Assembly (NCBI GenBank): GCA_951813575.1
Contig: OX638375.1
Location: 1,465,001 to 1,529,000, forward strand
Length of the DNA stretch: 64,000 bases
DNA from: Candidatus Binatia bacterium
GTDB lineage: Bacteria > Desulfobacterota > Binatia > UBA9968 > JAJDTQ01
Direction: 5' to 3'
Part shown: piece by piece, positions 33,623-42,143 of the stretch
Layout: every line of letters begins with the position of its first letter
Position numbering within the stretch: the stretch's first letter is position 1
The notes under the pieces: generated by a model
Seen by the model: only the letters and a program-made list of their open reading frames with translations
What the model was told of the DNA's origin: nothing
The model's database searches: none
Translations under genes and position numbers: made by a program

Positions 33623-34807
33623 TCAGACTACCTCCAGTTGCTGCTTGACCCGTTGCAGGAACCGGGCGCCGATGGCGCCGTCCACGACACGGTGGTCGGC
33701 GGACAGGGTCATGGTCATCATGGAGCGGACGGCGATGTCGCCGCCGTGGGGGACCACGCGGGGCGCCACACGGCCCACGGCCAGGATGCCGCATTGCGGT
33801 GGATTGATGATGGCGGTGAAGCTGTCGACCCCGAACATGCCGAGGTTGGATGCCGTGAAGGTGCCGCCCTGGTAATCCGTAGGCATCAGCTTGCGGTTCT
33901 GAGCCTGGGTTGCCAGCTCACGGCTGCGGAGCGCCAGCTCCTCCAGGGGAAGCTTGTCGGCATTGCGGATCACGGGGACCACGAGGCCGTCGTCCACGGC
34001 TACGGCCATGCCGAGGTTCACTTCGCCGTACTGTTCGATTCCCTTGTCCGTCCATGACGCGTTCATGGCCGGTGATTCCGCCAGCGCCCGGCCCACGGCC
34101 TTCAGGATGAAGTCGTTGACGGACGGAACTAGCTCCACCCCCTGCTGCTTCAACGCCTCGCGCCGGGACTCGACGCCGGTCATGTCCACTTCCATGTCGA
34201 GGTAGAAGTGCGGCGCCGTTTGTTTGCTGGAGGCCATACGCTCGCCGATGAGGCGGCGCATGCGGCTGAGCGGGACGGAACGGGCGGCACCGGCTTCCGC
34301 TGGCGCGTCCGGGGCCGTGGAAAGCACGTCGCGGGCCACCACCGCGCCCTCCGGTCCCGTGCCCGTCAGACCGGCGAGGTCCAGGCCCTGCTCTTTCGCC
34401 AGCCGCTTGGCCGCCGGAGATGCGAGAGTTCGTCCTATTCGTGGGTTGGCCGCGGGCGATGGCGCTACCGCCGCCGGGGCCTTCGTTGGCTTCCGCGTTG
34501 GCGCGCGACCCTTGCGCTTGCCCGGACGCGCCGGGTTCGCGGATTTCCCCGACGCGGATGTTGCCTCACCCGGCTCCATGACCAGTGCGATGGTCTGCCC
34601 CACAGGGATGTCGTCATCCGGAGCCGCGGTGACGCAGGCCAGGATTCCCGAAGCAGGCGCCTCCACCTCCACCACCGACTTGTCCGTCTCCACCTCCATC
34701 AACATCTCGCCCTTGGTGACGGAGTCCCCTTCCTGCTTGAGCCAGCGCACCAGCCGGCCTGTTTCCTGGGTCGCGCCCATGGCCGGCATAATGACATTCA
34801 CCGCCAT
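33623..34807 (-). CDS. Dihydrolipoamide acyltransferase (E2 of a 2-oxoacid dehydrogenase complex)
   Basis: 394 residues in the classical E2 order. The lipoyl domain is at 1-75 (lipoylated Lys43 in METDKSVVEVEAP-like context: VETDKSVVEVEA), then an Ala/Pro/Lys-rich linker, an E3-binding domain (ASPAAKRLAKEQGLDL) around 130-160 and a catalytic domain ending with SADHRVVDGAIGARFL (catalytic His). It transfers acyl groups from E1 to CoA. No E1 or E3 gene lies within the window, which is unusual because these normally cluster. It could also serve an acetoin- or branched-chain-type complex. Confidence 0.88.
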   Translation of the reverse strand: MAVNVIMPAMGATQETGRLVRWLKQEGDSVTKGEMLMEVETDKSVVEVEAPASGILACVTAAPDDDIPVGQTIALVMEPGEATSASGKSANPARPGKRKGRAPTRKPTKAPAAVAPSPAANPRIGRTLASPAAKRLAKEQGLDLAGLTGTGPEGAVVARDVLSTAPDAPAEAGAARSVPLSRMRRLIGERMASSKQTAPHFYLDMEVDMTGVESRREALKQQGVELVPSVNDFILKAVGRALAESPAMNASWTDKGIEQYGEVNLGMAVAVDDGLVVPVIRNADKLPLEELALRSRELATQAQNRKLMPTDYQGGTFTASNLGMFGVDSFTAIINPPQCGILAVGRVAPRVVPHGGDIAVRSMMTMTLSADHRVVDGAIGARFLQRVKQQLEVV

Positions 34808-34839
34808 CGCGTTCAGCCTTGCTTTAGCCTGGGATAGAG

Positions 34840-34871
34840 ACGGGGCAGGAGCCGCACGGCCCCTGCCCCGT
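34840..34871 (-). terminator. Hairpin between VOC gene and E2 gene
   Basis: ACGGGGCAGGAGCC pairs with GGCCCCTGCCCCGT (14-bp stem, one mismatch, 4-nt loop). It lies downstream of the VOC gene stop and ahead of the E2 start. There is no clear T-run, so termination efficiency is uncertain. Confidence 0.5.
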
Positions 34872-34882
34872 GGTTGTTCGGA

Positions 34883-35395
34883 TCACTCGTAAGAGACGCC
34901 GGGGATGGGCTTCTCCAGCACCTCCTCGAGGGTGGTGGCGCGGGACCATTGCTCGGCCGGCCGGCTCTCGCCTTCCCAGCCGATCTGGTCCATGGAGGCA
35001 TAAAGCTCGATCTGGAAACCGTCGGGATCGGTGAACTCCACTCCCGGGTTGCACCCGGGCCCTCTGCGCCCTTCGTACAGGATAGGCACGCCCTTGGCCT
35101 TCAGGAAGTCGCGGATCTTGAACAGCTCGGTGACGCTTCCCACCTCCAGGGCGAAATGGTTGAACGCCACCTGGTCCGGTTCGGGTTGCCCCTTGTTGGA
35201 CTTGGACGGGAACAGCGCAACGGTATGGTGATCCGACGCGTTGCGGAGAAAGATCATGCCGCGCTCGTTGATGTCGGACACCTGGAAGCCCATGATCTCC
35301 GTCCAGAACTTCGTGCTGCGCTCCAGGTCGCTCACGTTGAACACCACGTGTCCGATCTTCTTGACCTTGACCGGGGTTGTTTCGTCACTGCTCAT
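34883..35395 (-). CDS. VOC-family dioxygenase/glyoxalase-like protein
   Basis: 170 residues, single VOC domain pair. Metal-ligand candidates are His in KIGHVVFNVSDL, His in VAFNHFALEVGS and Glu in DGFQIELYAS. The DPDG(F/H)QIELY segment is typical of extradiol-type or fosfomycin-resistance-like VOC enzymes. A C-terminal tail of ~30 residues follows the domain. ATG at 35395 has AAGGAG upstream. Same strand as the cupin gene 72 bp upstream; the two may act together in breakdown of a ring or keto compound. Confidence 0.82.
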   Translation of the reverse strand: MSSDETTPVKVKKIGHVVFNVSDLERSTKFWTEIMGFQVSDINERGMIFLRNASDHHTVALFPSKSNKGQPEPDQVAFNHFALEVGSVTELFKIRDFLKAKGVPILYEGRRGPGCNPGVEFTDPDGFQIELYASMDQIGWEGESRPAEQWSRATTLEEVLEKPIPGVSYE

Positions 35396-35418
35396 GTTCG
35401 TCTCCTTTCCTTGCGGGA

Positions 35419-35442
35419 ACGGGGGAGTCTTGGAGCCCCCGT
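35419..35442 (-). terminator. Weak hairpin between cupin and VOC genes
   Basis: ACGGGGG...CCCCCGT (7-bp stem with possible extension), 26 bp after the cupin stop on the minus strand. No T-tract; may be only a processing or pausing hairpin. Confidence 0.3.
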
Positions 35443-35467
35443 GACCCGTATTCTCTTTACCGTTTCC

Positions 35468-35797
35468 TCAGTCGATGTGAACGAATGCCCTGGCCCAGTT
35501 GTTCGGCACCAGCGTGTGGCCCTGCCCGGTGACGTCCTCCGCGAGAAATACATCGCCCGCCACGAAGGTCCGCGAGGTCCCGTCACCCACCCGGATCTCG
35601 GCGGAACCCGCCAGGGTGATGCAGTACTGCCGGCGCGGCGCGGTGTGAAAGTCTCCCAGATGGGTGGCCGGATCGTTCTTCAACACCAGTCCGGTGACCG
35701 GCAGGGTCTCGAAGAAGTAGCCGCCTTCCGCGCTGGCATCCATATCCTCGAAATGGGACTGGCCGTCGTCCCCGGTGAACAATCGAACGAACTGCAC
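35468..35797 (-). CDS. Cupin-domain protein
   Basis: 109 residues, a single small beta-barrel cupin. Motif 1 resembles HTAPRRQYCITLAGSAEI and motif 2 GDVFLAEDVTGQGH, with only part of the canonical metal-binding His/Glu set (His51, Gln57 and a C-terminal His94), so metal binding is uncertain. The start is GTG (35797) with AGGAGG 6 bp upstream. Same strand and adjacent to the VOC protein. Confidence 0.75.
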   Translation of the reverse strand: MQFVRLFTGDDGQSHFEDMDASAEGGYFFETLPVTGLVLKNDPATHLGDFHTAPRRQYCITLAGSAEIRVGDGTSRTFVAGDVFLAEDVTGQGHTLVPNNWARAFVHID

Positions 35798-35950
35798 TGT
35801 GAACCTCCTGTATGCCCGAATGCGCGTTGCCGCCCCGTCGTCCCCCTTTTTACGCCTACAGGGAAGGATAGATCAATCGGCGGACAGCCCCGCCGGGGGT
35901 TGCCCGTCCAGTGTGCTATACTCGCCGCCATCCGGACCAGGAGGGAATCC

Positions 35951-36712
35951 ATGCGACTCAAGGACAAGGTCACCATCATCACCGGCGGCGGACACGGACT
36001 CGGCAGGGCTTACGCGAAGCGGTTCGCGGAGGAGGGAGCCCGGGTGGTCATCGCCGACATCGACGGCGCCGCGGGCGAAGCCGTGGCCGAAGAGCTGAAT
36101 CGGGCGGGCCGGACGGGGTGGGCGCGTTCCACCGACGTGACCCGATACGACAGCATCGAGGGACTCGTGGCGGAAACCCTCGACCGCTTCGGCCGCATCG
36201 ACGTGCTGCTCAACAACGCCGCCATCTACGTGACCCAGAAGATGTGGATGGGCCGGGTGGAGGACTGCCCGCTGGACGAATGGGACCGGGTCATGGAGGT
36301 GAACCTCAAGGGCGTCTTCATGTGCTGCCGCGCCGTCATCCCGGTCATGAAGGAGCAGAAGTCCGGCAAGATCATCACCATCGCGTCGGGCACCTTCCTG
36401 AACGGCACCAGCAATATGCCCCACTACACCAGTTCCAAGGGCGGCGTGGTCGGCCTGACCCGGGTCATGGCCCGGCAGCTCGGCGACTGGAACATCAACG
36501 TGAACTGCATGACCCCCGGCTCCACCATGAGCGAGGACGTGATCACCGACGAGATCCGCAAACGCCGGTCCGACAGCGCCGGCCGCCGGGCCTTCAAGCG
36601 CATCCAGGTCCCCGAGGACGTGACCGGCACCGCGCTCTTCCTCGCCAGCGCCGACAGCGACTTCATGACCGGGCAGTTGCTGGTGGTGGAAGGCGGCGGA
36701 ATCATCCACTAG
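35951..36712 (+). CDS. SDR-family NAD(P)-dependent oxidoreductase
   Basis: 253-residue classical short-chain dehydrogenase. Cofactor motif TGGGHGLG (11-18), NNAA (88-91), catalytic Tyr159-x3-Lys163 (HYTSSKGG) and the C-terminal VEGGGIIH. Asp36/Asp38 after beta-2 (IADIDG) favours NAD(H). ATG at 35951 is preceded by AGGAGGG. Its stop overlaps by 11 bp the stop region of the convergent phosphoesterase gene. Substrate not assigned. Confidence 0.92.
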   Translation: MRLKDKVTIITGGGHGLGRAYAKRFAEEGARVVIADIDGAAGEAVAEELNRAGRTGWARSTDVTRYDSIEGLVAETLDRFGRIDVLLNNAAIYVTQKMWMGRVEDCPLDEWDRVMEVNLKGVFMCCRAVIPVMKEQKSGKIITIASGTFLNGTSNMPHYTSSKGGVVGLTRVMARQLGDWNINVNCMTPGSTMSEDVITDEIRKRRSDSAGRRAFKRIQVPEDVTGTALFLASADSDFMTGQLLVVEGGGIIH

Positions 36713-37550
36713 GAGCGGTGTCCCAGACCAGCTTGAGCCTGCCGCACGATTCCCCGATCTCGCCGCGGGCCCGTTCCGGCGGGTAGCCCAGACAGTTGGA
36801 GACGTAGCGCACGCCGTCGATGAGCCGGTCGCGGTTGCGGTGCTGGTGGCCGTGGACGTGGACGACCGAGCCCAGCGCGCGGAGCTGGGCCTCTATCCGC
36901 GTGCTGCCGGCGACCCGGCTGAAGTTGAACCGGACGGCGCGGCCGGCGCGTGGAGGCGGCGCGGCCGGCGAGCGGAACATCACTTCCCGCCTGGGCAGGA
37001 AGTGGCTGAACGACAGCACCGGGGCGTCGTACTGGCGACCGAGGTGAGGCTCGTTCATGTCGAGAAAGTGGTCCGCCGCCGAGAGCCGTTCCGGCCACCG
37101 GGTGAGGACTTCATCGGCCCACATGGAGAGGCCCGGATCGTCCCCTTCCCTGGGGACGTACAGGGTGTCGCCGCCCTGCTCGGGTTTCACGTACCACGAG
37201 AACAGCGGCACGACCCACGCTCCGGGATCGCCGGGGCCGCAGCTCACCTTGGCGGGACTCGTGGCAACGTCGAGGCCGGCACACAGCCCCATGATCTTCC
37301 CGAACTTGGCCACGGAGTCTCCCTGCTCGCCGCGGCGCAGCCAGAGCTCGTGGTTTCCAGGCACGAAGAAGACGTGGGCAAACTGTTCGCGGAGGCCTCG
37401 GAGAACCCGGGTCAGCCTGGCGAGGTCGTCGGTCACGTCTCCCGGCAGCAGCAACGTGTCATGCTGGTGGTCCTCGGCGTGAAGCGCTTGTATCAAGGCC
37501 ATGTTCTGCGGGTAGTCCGCGTGCACGTCGGATATGGCGAAAATACGCAT
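36702..37550 (-). CDS. Metallophosphoesterase
   Basis: 282-residue calcineurin-like phosphoesterase with the di-metal motifs in order: DVHAD (8-12), GDVTDD (37-42), GNHE (66-69) and HGHQHRN near residue 240. There is no signal peptide, so it is cytoplasmic; the substrate (phosphomonoester, diester or nucleotide) is unknown. ATG at 37550 was chosen because the motif-bearing N-terminus MRIFAISDVH starts there; upstream ATGs at 37586 and 37676 lack ribosome-binding sites. Divergent from the comD-like gene. Confidence 0.87.
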   Translation of the reverse strand: MRIFAISDVHADYPQNMALIQALHAEDHQHDTLLLPGDVTDDLARLTRVLRGLREQFAHVFFVPGNHELWLRRGEQGDSVAKFGKIMGLCAGLDVATSPAKVSCGPGDPGAWVVPLFSWYVKPEQGGDTLYVPREGDDPGLSMWADEVLTRWPERLSAADHFLDMNEPHLGRQYDAPVLSFSHFLPRREVMFRSPAAPPPRAGRAVRFNFSRVAGSTRIEAQLRALGSVVHVHGHQHRNRDRLIDGVRYVSNCLGYPPERARGEIGESCGRLKLVWDTAPSG

Positions 37551-37656
37551 GGCGGGTCTCGGGACAGTTTCTTCATCCGCCTTCATACCAGTTCCGTCTT
37601 GTGATCCGTAGGCGCCTTGGATATGATCCGGTCCGACCGGTCGCGGAACGGATTGA

Positions 37657-38172
37657 ATGAGCGAGGAAAGCACCACTCACCGCCCGAGCGAGCTGTTGGC
37701 CGCCCTGAAGCGGGCCGGCGTCAGCGTCGTGGTCTCGGTTCCCGACAGTTGGATCGGAGTATTCATGGAAAAGGTCGACGAAGACCCGGACATGACCCTG
37801 ATCCGCGCCACCCACGAAGAAGAGGCCCTCTCCATCTCCTGCGGCGCCCGACTGGGCGGCGCACGCACGGTGCTGCTGATCCAGAACGTCGGGCTCCTGA
37901 CCACGGGCGCGGGCATGGTGTGTCTGGCCCAGCGCTACCAGTTTCCCATCCTGATCCTGGCCTCGTACCGCGGGTCGGCACGGGACCCGGTCTTCTATCA
38001 CATCCCCAAGGGGCGGGCGACGGAGCCGGTGCTCCGGGCCTACGGACTCTCCTATGCCGTGGCCGAGCCCGACCTGCCCATCGGCGCGCAGGTGGAACGG
38101 GCGGCGACCTTCGCGGAAGAGGGGTCGGCGCCCTTCGTGCTGTTGCTGGACGGCGAGGACATCCGCTGGTGA
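37657..38172 (+). CDS. ThDP-dependent decarboxylase alpha subunit (ComD/sulfopyruvate or phosphonopyruvate decarboxylase-like)
   Basis: 171 residues corresponding to the PYR (N-terminal) domain of thiamine-diphosphate enzymes. The activating Glu is in IRATHEEEALSISCGA, followed by VLLIQNVGLLTTGAGMVCLA. Split PYR/PP subunits of this size are known from ComDE (sulfopyruvate to sulfoacetaldehyde). The stop overlaps the beta-subunit GTG start (GTGA), so the two are co-translated. A coenzyme M role is not implied; the substrate may be another 3-sulfono-, phosphono- or carboxy-pyruvate. Confidence 0.82.
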   Translation: MSEESTTHRPSELLAALKRAGVSVVVSVPDSWIGVFMEKVDEDPDMTLIRATHEEEALSISCGARLGGARTVLLIQNVGLLTTGAGMVCLAQRYQFPILILASYRGSARDPVFYHIPKGRATEPVLRAYGLSYAVAEPDLPIGAQVERAATFAEEGSAPFVLLLDGEDIRW

Positions 38173-38777
38173 GCGAATCGAGGCCGACGCGGGAAGCCTA
38201 CTACCGTGTGCTCGCCGGCTGCGTGTCGGCCGAGACCCTGGTGGTGACCTCCCTGGGCAATGCCTCCTACCTGTGGTCCAACGTCTGCGACCGTCCGGAG
38301 AACTTCTACCTGGAAGACGCCATGGGGCTGGCCTTGCCGCTGGCCCTGGGGCTGGCCGTGTCCCAGCCGCACAAGCGGGTGGTGGCGGTGGAAGGCGACG
38401 GCGGCCTGATGATGCATCTGGGGACCCTGATCACGGTGGGGTCCGTGGCTCCCCGGAACCTCACCGGGCTGCTGGTGAACAACAACATCCACGCGGCGTC
38501 GGGCGGCCAGCCGCTCACCAACACCGGGCTGGACCTGGCGGACCTGGCCCGCTCCGCCGGCATCGGAAGGGCGGAGAGCGTCGGTTCGCTGGAAACCTTC
38601 CGGACGCGCCTGCCGTCCGCCCTGGCGGAGGACGGTCCTTCGGTCCTGGTGCTGGCCACGGAGCCCGACGTGCCGCCTGTAAAGCCCGCGTTCCCCATGA
38701 ACCCCCCGATGATCAAGCAGCGCTTCATGGACGCCATCGGGGTGTCGCGCTACGTGCCCGCCATGTTCCGCGCCTGA
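38169..38777 (+). CDS. ThDP-dependent decarboxylase beta subunit (ComE-like)
   Basis: 202-residue PP domain partner. The ThDP/Mg motif is present: GDGGLMMHLGTLITVG starting the GDG and ending in LLVNNN about 25 residues later. The start is GTG at 38169, overlapping the alpha-subunit stop, so it is easily missed because it sits inside a longer out-of-context frame. It ends 161 bp before the TRAP binding-protein gene, which has its own promoter. Together with the alpha subunit it forms a complete decarboxylase. Confidence 0.85.
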   Translation: MSESRPTREAYYRVLAGCVSAETLVVTSLGNASYLWSNVCDRPENFYLEDAMGLALPLALGLAVSQPHKRVVAVEGDGGLMMHLGTLITVGSVAPRNLTGLLVNNNIHAASGGQPLTNTGLDLADLARSAGIGRAESVGSLETFRTRLPSALAEDGPSVLVLATEPDVPPVKPAFPMNPPMIKQRFMDAIGVSRYVPAMFRA

Positions 38778-38822
38778 GTTTCCGGGTCCGGGACCTGGCC
38801 CCGGCCCGCCTCCTGAAACGTG

Positions 38823-38851
38823 TTGACAGCCTTCGGGCAAAGGCGTCTAAT
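38823..38851 (+). promoter_or_regulatory. Sigma-70 promoter for TRAP transporter 1
   Basis: TTGACA (38823-38828), exactly 17 bp, TCTAAT (38846-38851), one mismatch from consensus. Expected start near 38858 gives a leader of about 80 nt, which contains the hairpin at 38903-38920. Confidence 0.75.
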
Positions 38852-38902
38852 CGGGCCGGGCCTCCGCGGAAACAGGCAAGTTCGCTGAATTTTCAATGTT
38901 GC

Positions 38903-38920
38903 GGCACCCCGCAGGGTGCC
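38903..38920 (+). other. Leader hairpin ahead of TRAP binding-protein gene
   Basis: GGCACCC-CGCA-GGGTGCC, a 7-bp perfect stem with a tetraloop in the 5' leader, 18 bp before the start codon and just upstream of the GGGAGGAAGGAAG ribosome-binding site. It could be a stability or regulatory element; there is no T-run. Confidence 0.5.
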
Positions 38921-38938
38921 CTGACGGGAGGAAGGAAG

Positions 38939-39940
38939 ATGAGAAGAACCGGCTTGATCGGAGTATTGCTTGTGGCGGCCTTGGCCGTGTTCTGGAGCGG
39001 GGTCGAGTACGCCTCCGCCCAGGTGAAGCTCAACATGGTCGGCTCCTGGCCGCCGGTGGTCTCCTCCGCGGCCGACGTCGGCATCCGCTACATGGAAGAA
39101 GTGAACCGGCGCGCCAACGGCAAGGTGGTGATCAACTTCAAGGGGGCGCGGGAAGTGGTCCCCACCTTCGACCAGCCCGAAGCGCTGGTGCGGGGCGTGT
39201 TCGACGTCTGGTACGGCGCCCTGAACTACTGGGCGGGCGTGGTCAAGCCCGGGTACATCACCGAGCTCTCGTCCATGGAGCCCACCGACGGCGGGCCCGG
39301 CCACCCGCTGCACGACTTCATGGTGCGGATGTACGAGAAGAAAGGCGTCCGATACCTGGGCGCCTTCTCCGGCGACCGGAACACCGGCAACCACTTCATG
39401 TCCACCCAGAAGGAGGTTTCGAGTTCTGCCGACCTCAAGGGCATGAAGGTGCGGGTGCCGCCGCTCACGCGCTTCTTCGTCAAGGCCATGGGGGCGGAGC
39501 CCGTAACCCTGCCGCCGTCGGAGATCTATCTCGCCCTGGAGAGGGGCACCGTTGAGGGCTTCACCTGGCCCTACTACGACGGCTTCACCAGCTTCGGGTG
39601 GCACAAGGTGACCAAGTACCTCATCGGCCACCCGCTGTATCGGGATGGCATCGGCATCGCGGTGAACCTGAAGAAGTGGAACAGCCTGCCCAAGGACGTG
39701 CAGCAGATCATGCTGGACTCCGTCGGCGTGATCCAGCAGTGGTCGCGCGGGTGGATGTCCGCGCACCAGGGCTTTCAGCTTGCCACCATGAAGAAGGCCG
39801 GCATGAAGGTCATCCAGTTCTCGGACGCCGAGGCCAAGAACTGGGCCAAGACCTCCAACGAGGCCCTGTGGGCGCACTTCAAGACCGTGATGGGCGCGGA
39901 CGACTACGCCAAGGCCAGGAAGCTGATGGGATACAACTGA
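38939..39940 (+). CDS. TRAP transporter solute-binding protein (DctP family), system 1
   Basis: 333 residues with a Sec signal peptide (hydrophobic ILVA-rich stretch, cleavage near YASAQ, residue 27). The mature DctP fold shows SSADLKGMKVRVPP and the carboxylate-binding region PSEIYLALERGTVEGFTWP. Periplasmic receptor delivering an organic acid to the permease pair encoded next. ATG at 38939 follows GGGAGGAAGGAAG. First gene of the TRAP-1 operon, downstream of the split decarboxylase, so the substrate may be its keto acid or a precursor. Confidence 0.92.
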   Translation: MRRTGLIGVLLVAALAVFWSGVEYASAQVKLNMVGSWPPVVSSAADVGIRYMEEVNRRANGKVVINFKGAREVVPTFDQPEALVRGVFDVWYGALNYWAGVVKPGYITELSSMEPTDGGPGHPLHDFMVRMYEKKGVRYLGAFSGDRNTGNHFMSTQKEVSSSADLKGMKVRVPPLTRFFVKAMGAEPVTLPPSEIYLALERGTVEGFTWPYYDGFTSFGWHKVTKYLIGHPLYRDGIGIAVNLKKWNSLPKDVQQIMLDSVGVIQQWSRGWMSAHQGFQLATMKKAGMKVIQFSDAEAKNWAKTSNEALWAHFKTVMGADDYAKARKLMGYN

Positions 39941-39956
39941 GAACTCACACCCCTGC

Positions 39957-40475
39957 ATGACGGCCGGCAAGAAAATCATCCGCGTCTTCGACTGGCTCCT
40001 GGACGCCGGCGCGGCGCTCGCGGGCGCCCTCCTGGTGGCCGTCATGCTCCTGATCTCCATCAAGGTCATCTTCCGGTACGGTCTCCGGGAAGGCCTGATG
40101 GGGGTCGACCAGATCAGCGGCACCCTCCTCGTCTACATCGCCTTCCTGGGCGCGGCCTGGGTGCTCCGGCGGGAGGAGCACGTCACCATCGACCTCCTGG
40201 TCACCCGGCTCGGGCCGGCGTCCCGCCGGTGGATGACCTGCGTCAACTCCTGCCTCGGCGCGTTGATCTGCCTGGTGGTGACCTTCTACGGGAGCGTCGA
40301 AGCGGTCACTTCCTGGCAGCGGGGCATCCTGATTCCGGCCGAGATCGAGATACCCCGGGTAATCAATCTCGGCGTCATTCCGCTGGGCGCCTTCCTCCTC
40401 TCTCTCCAGTTCATGAGGCGGGCCCGGCGCGCCCTCGATGACCGGGCGCCCGGGCCCGCCGCAACCCGCGAGTAA
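39957..40475 (+). CDS. TRAP transporter small permease (DctQ family), system 1
   Basis: 172 residues with four predicted transmembrane helices (around 16-38, 50-70, 90-115, 130-155). The DctQ motif FRYGLREGLMGVDQISG leading to LVYIAFLGAAWVLRREEH is visible. Inner membrane. Starts 16 bp after the binding protein and is followed by the large permease 11 bp later. Confidence 0.9.
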   Translation: MTAGKKIIRVFDWLLDAGAALAGALLVAVMLLISIKVIFRYGLREGLMGVDQISGTLLVYIAFLGAAWVLRREEHVTIDLLVTRLGPASRRWMTCVNSCLGALICLVVTFYGSVEAVTSWQRGILIPAEIEIPRVINLGVIPLGAFLLSLQFMRRARRALDDRAPGPAATRE

Positions 40476-40486
40476 GGTGAGCTGCG

Positions 40487-41800
40487 GTGGAGTGGTGGGC
40501 CTACATGCTGTTCTTCTTCGGCGGCCTGACCGTGCTGCTGCTGACCGGGCTGCCCGTGGCCTTCGCCTTCACGCTGGTGAACATCGTCGGGGTCTACGTC
40601 TTCTGGGGCGGCGCCATCGGCCTGCAACAGCTCGTCCTCAGCATTGACAGCTCCATCTCCACCTTCGTGCTGGTGCCGGTGCCCATGTTCATCCTCATGG
40701 GCGCGGTCATGTTCCACTCCGGGGTGGCCTACAAGATGATCGACGTCCTGGACGAATGGCTGGGGCGCATCGCCGGCCGGTTGTCCCTGCTCGCCGTGGG
40801 CGCCGGCGCCCTGTTCGCCACCCTGACCGGGGTGGCCATGGGCAGCGTCGCCATGCTGGGCTCCACCCTGGTGCCCGACATGGAGAAACGCGGCTACAGC
40901 AAGTCCATGTCCTACGGCCCCATCCTGGCCAGCGGCAGCCTGGCCATCATGATCCCGCCCACCGCCCTGGGCGTCATCCTGGCGAGCCTGGGAAAAATCT
41001 CGGTGGGCAAGCTTTTGGTGGGAATCATCATCCCCGGCCTGCTGCTGGCCGGCGTCTACGCCGCCTACATCATCATCCGCTGCACCCTTCAGCCCTCGCT
41101 GGCGCCGGCCTATGACGTGGCCCCCACGCCGTTGGGACGGCGCATCGCGGACACGTTCCGCTACGTGGTGCCGCTGGTGTCCGTCATCGTCATCGTCATC
41201 GGGACCATCTTCTTCGGCGTCGCCACCCCCACCGAAGCCGCCGCCGTGGGCGCCCTGTTCTGCTTTCTTCTGGCCATGGCCTACGGCAAGCTCACCTGGA
41301 GCGTCACCAAGGAGGCGGTGGGCACCACCACCTCCATTGCGGTGATGGTGCTGATCATCCTCACCGGCTCCGCCGCCTTCAGCCAGGTCCTGGCCTTCAC
41401 CGGCGTCACCGCCGGGATCACCAATCTCGTCGTGGGCCTGCCGGTGCACCCCATACTCATCCTGATCCTCATGCAGGTGGTGCTGGTGTTCCTGGGCATG
41501 TTCATCGAGCAGACCTCCATCGTGCTGGTGACCATCCCCATCTACATGCCCATCGTCAACGCCCTGGGGTGGGACCCGGTCTGGTTCGGCGCCATCATGC
41601 TCCTGAACCTGGAACTGGCCACCATCTCGCCGCCCTTCGGGCTGTCGCTGTTCGTCATGAAGGGCATCGCATCGCCCGGCACCACCATGGGCGACATCTA
41701 CCGCGCGGCCCTGCCGTTCGTCGGGCTGAACCTCCTGGTGATGGCCCTGATGATCATCTTCCCGGCGCTGGTGCTGTGGCTGCCGGGGCTGATGAACTGA
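40487..41800 (+). CDS. TRAP transporter large permease (DctM family), system 1
   Basis: 437 residues, about 12 hydrophobic helices, Na+ or H+-coupled carboxylate permease of the inner membrane. The characteristic ALFATLTGVAMGSVAMLGSTLVPDM and NLELATISPPFGLSLFVMKG segments are present. GTG start at 40487, 11 bp after the small permease stop. Ends the TRAP-1 operon; non-coding repeat DNA follows. Confidence 0.93.
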   Translation: MEWWAYMLFFFGGLTVLLLTGLPVAFAFTLVNIVGVYVFWGGAIGLQQLVLSIDSSISTFVLVPVPMFILMGAVMFHSGVAYKMIDVLDEWLGRIAGRLSLLAVGAGALFATLTGVAMGSVAMLGSTLVPDMEKRGYSKSMSYGPILASGSLAIMIPPTALGVILASLGKISVGKLLVGIIIPGLLLAGVYAAYIIIRCTLQPSLAPAYDVAPTPLGRRIADTFRYVVPLVSVIVIVIGTIFFGVATPTEAAAVGALFCFLLAMAYGKLTWSVTKEAVGTTTSIAVMVLIILTGSAAFSQVLAFTGVTAGITNLVVGLPVHPILILILMQVVLVFLGMFIEQTSIVLVTIPIYMPIVNALGWDPVWFGAIMLLNLELATISPPFGLSLFVMKGIASPGTTMGDIYRAALPFVGLNLLVMALMIIFPALVLWLPGLMN

Positions 41801-42143
41801 CCCGCCGCCCGTCTGCAGAAGGCTCCACCGTTCCGGGCTTGACCCTCCCTCACGCCTTCATCCAAGGCATCACCCCGAACGGCCACGACGCCACCCCGAA
41901 CACCCATAACGTCACCCCGGCCCTTCTCTGGAACCCGGGTCAAGCCCGGGGTCACGGAGAGGCGGTCGGGGGTTTCGGGGTAATGGGAGCGGTGGCGCAG
42001 CCCGAATCGCGGTTCCGTACTAATCCGGGAAATCCACAGAACCTGCTCTAAAGTTTTCCGCCGTTCCGGCGATTCTCCTATACAGGCGCCGGGATTCCAT
42101 GGACCCGGCATGATGAAAGGTCATGCGCGAAGGAGGTACGACG
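41801..42143. other. Gene-free gap with a decayed extragenic palindrome
   Basis: 343 bp between the TRAP-1 permease and the lamin-tail gene. It holds a degenerate copy (41911-41955) of the GTCACCCCGG...CCGGGGTCAC palindrome family and no credible frame. The end contains the AAGGAGG ribosome-binding site of the next gene (42129-42135). Confidence 0.7.

Noticed and set aside
40286..41449. 387-codon minus-strand frame opposite the TRAP-1 large permease
   Set aside because: Composition (His/Gln/Asp/Gly rich) is a typical antisense artefact of hydrophobic codons.
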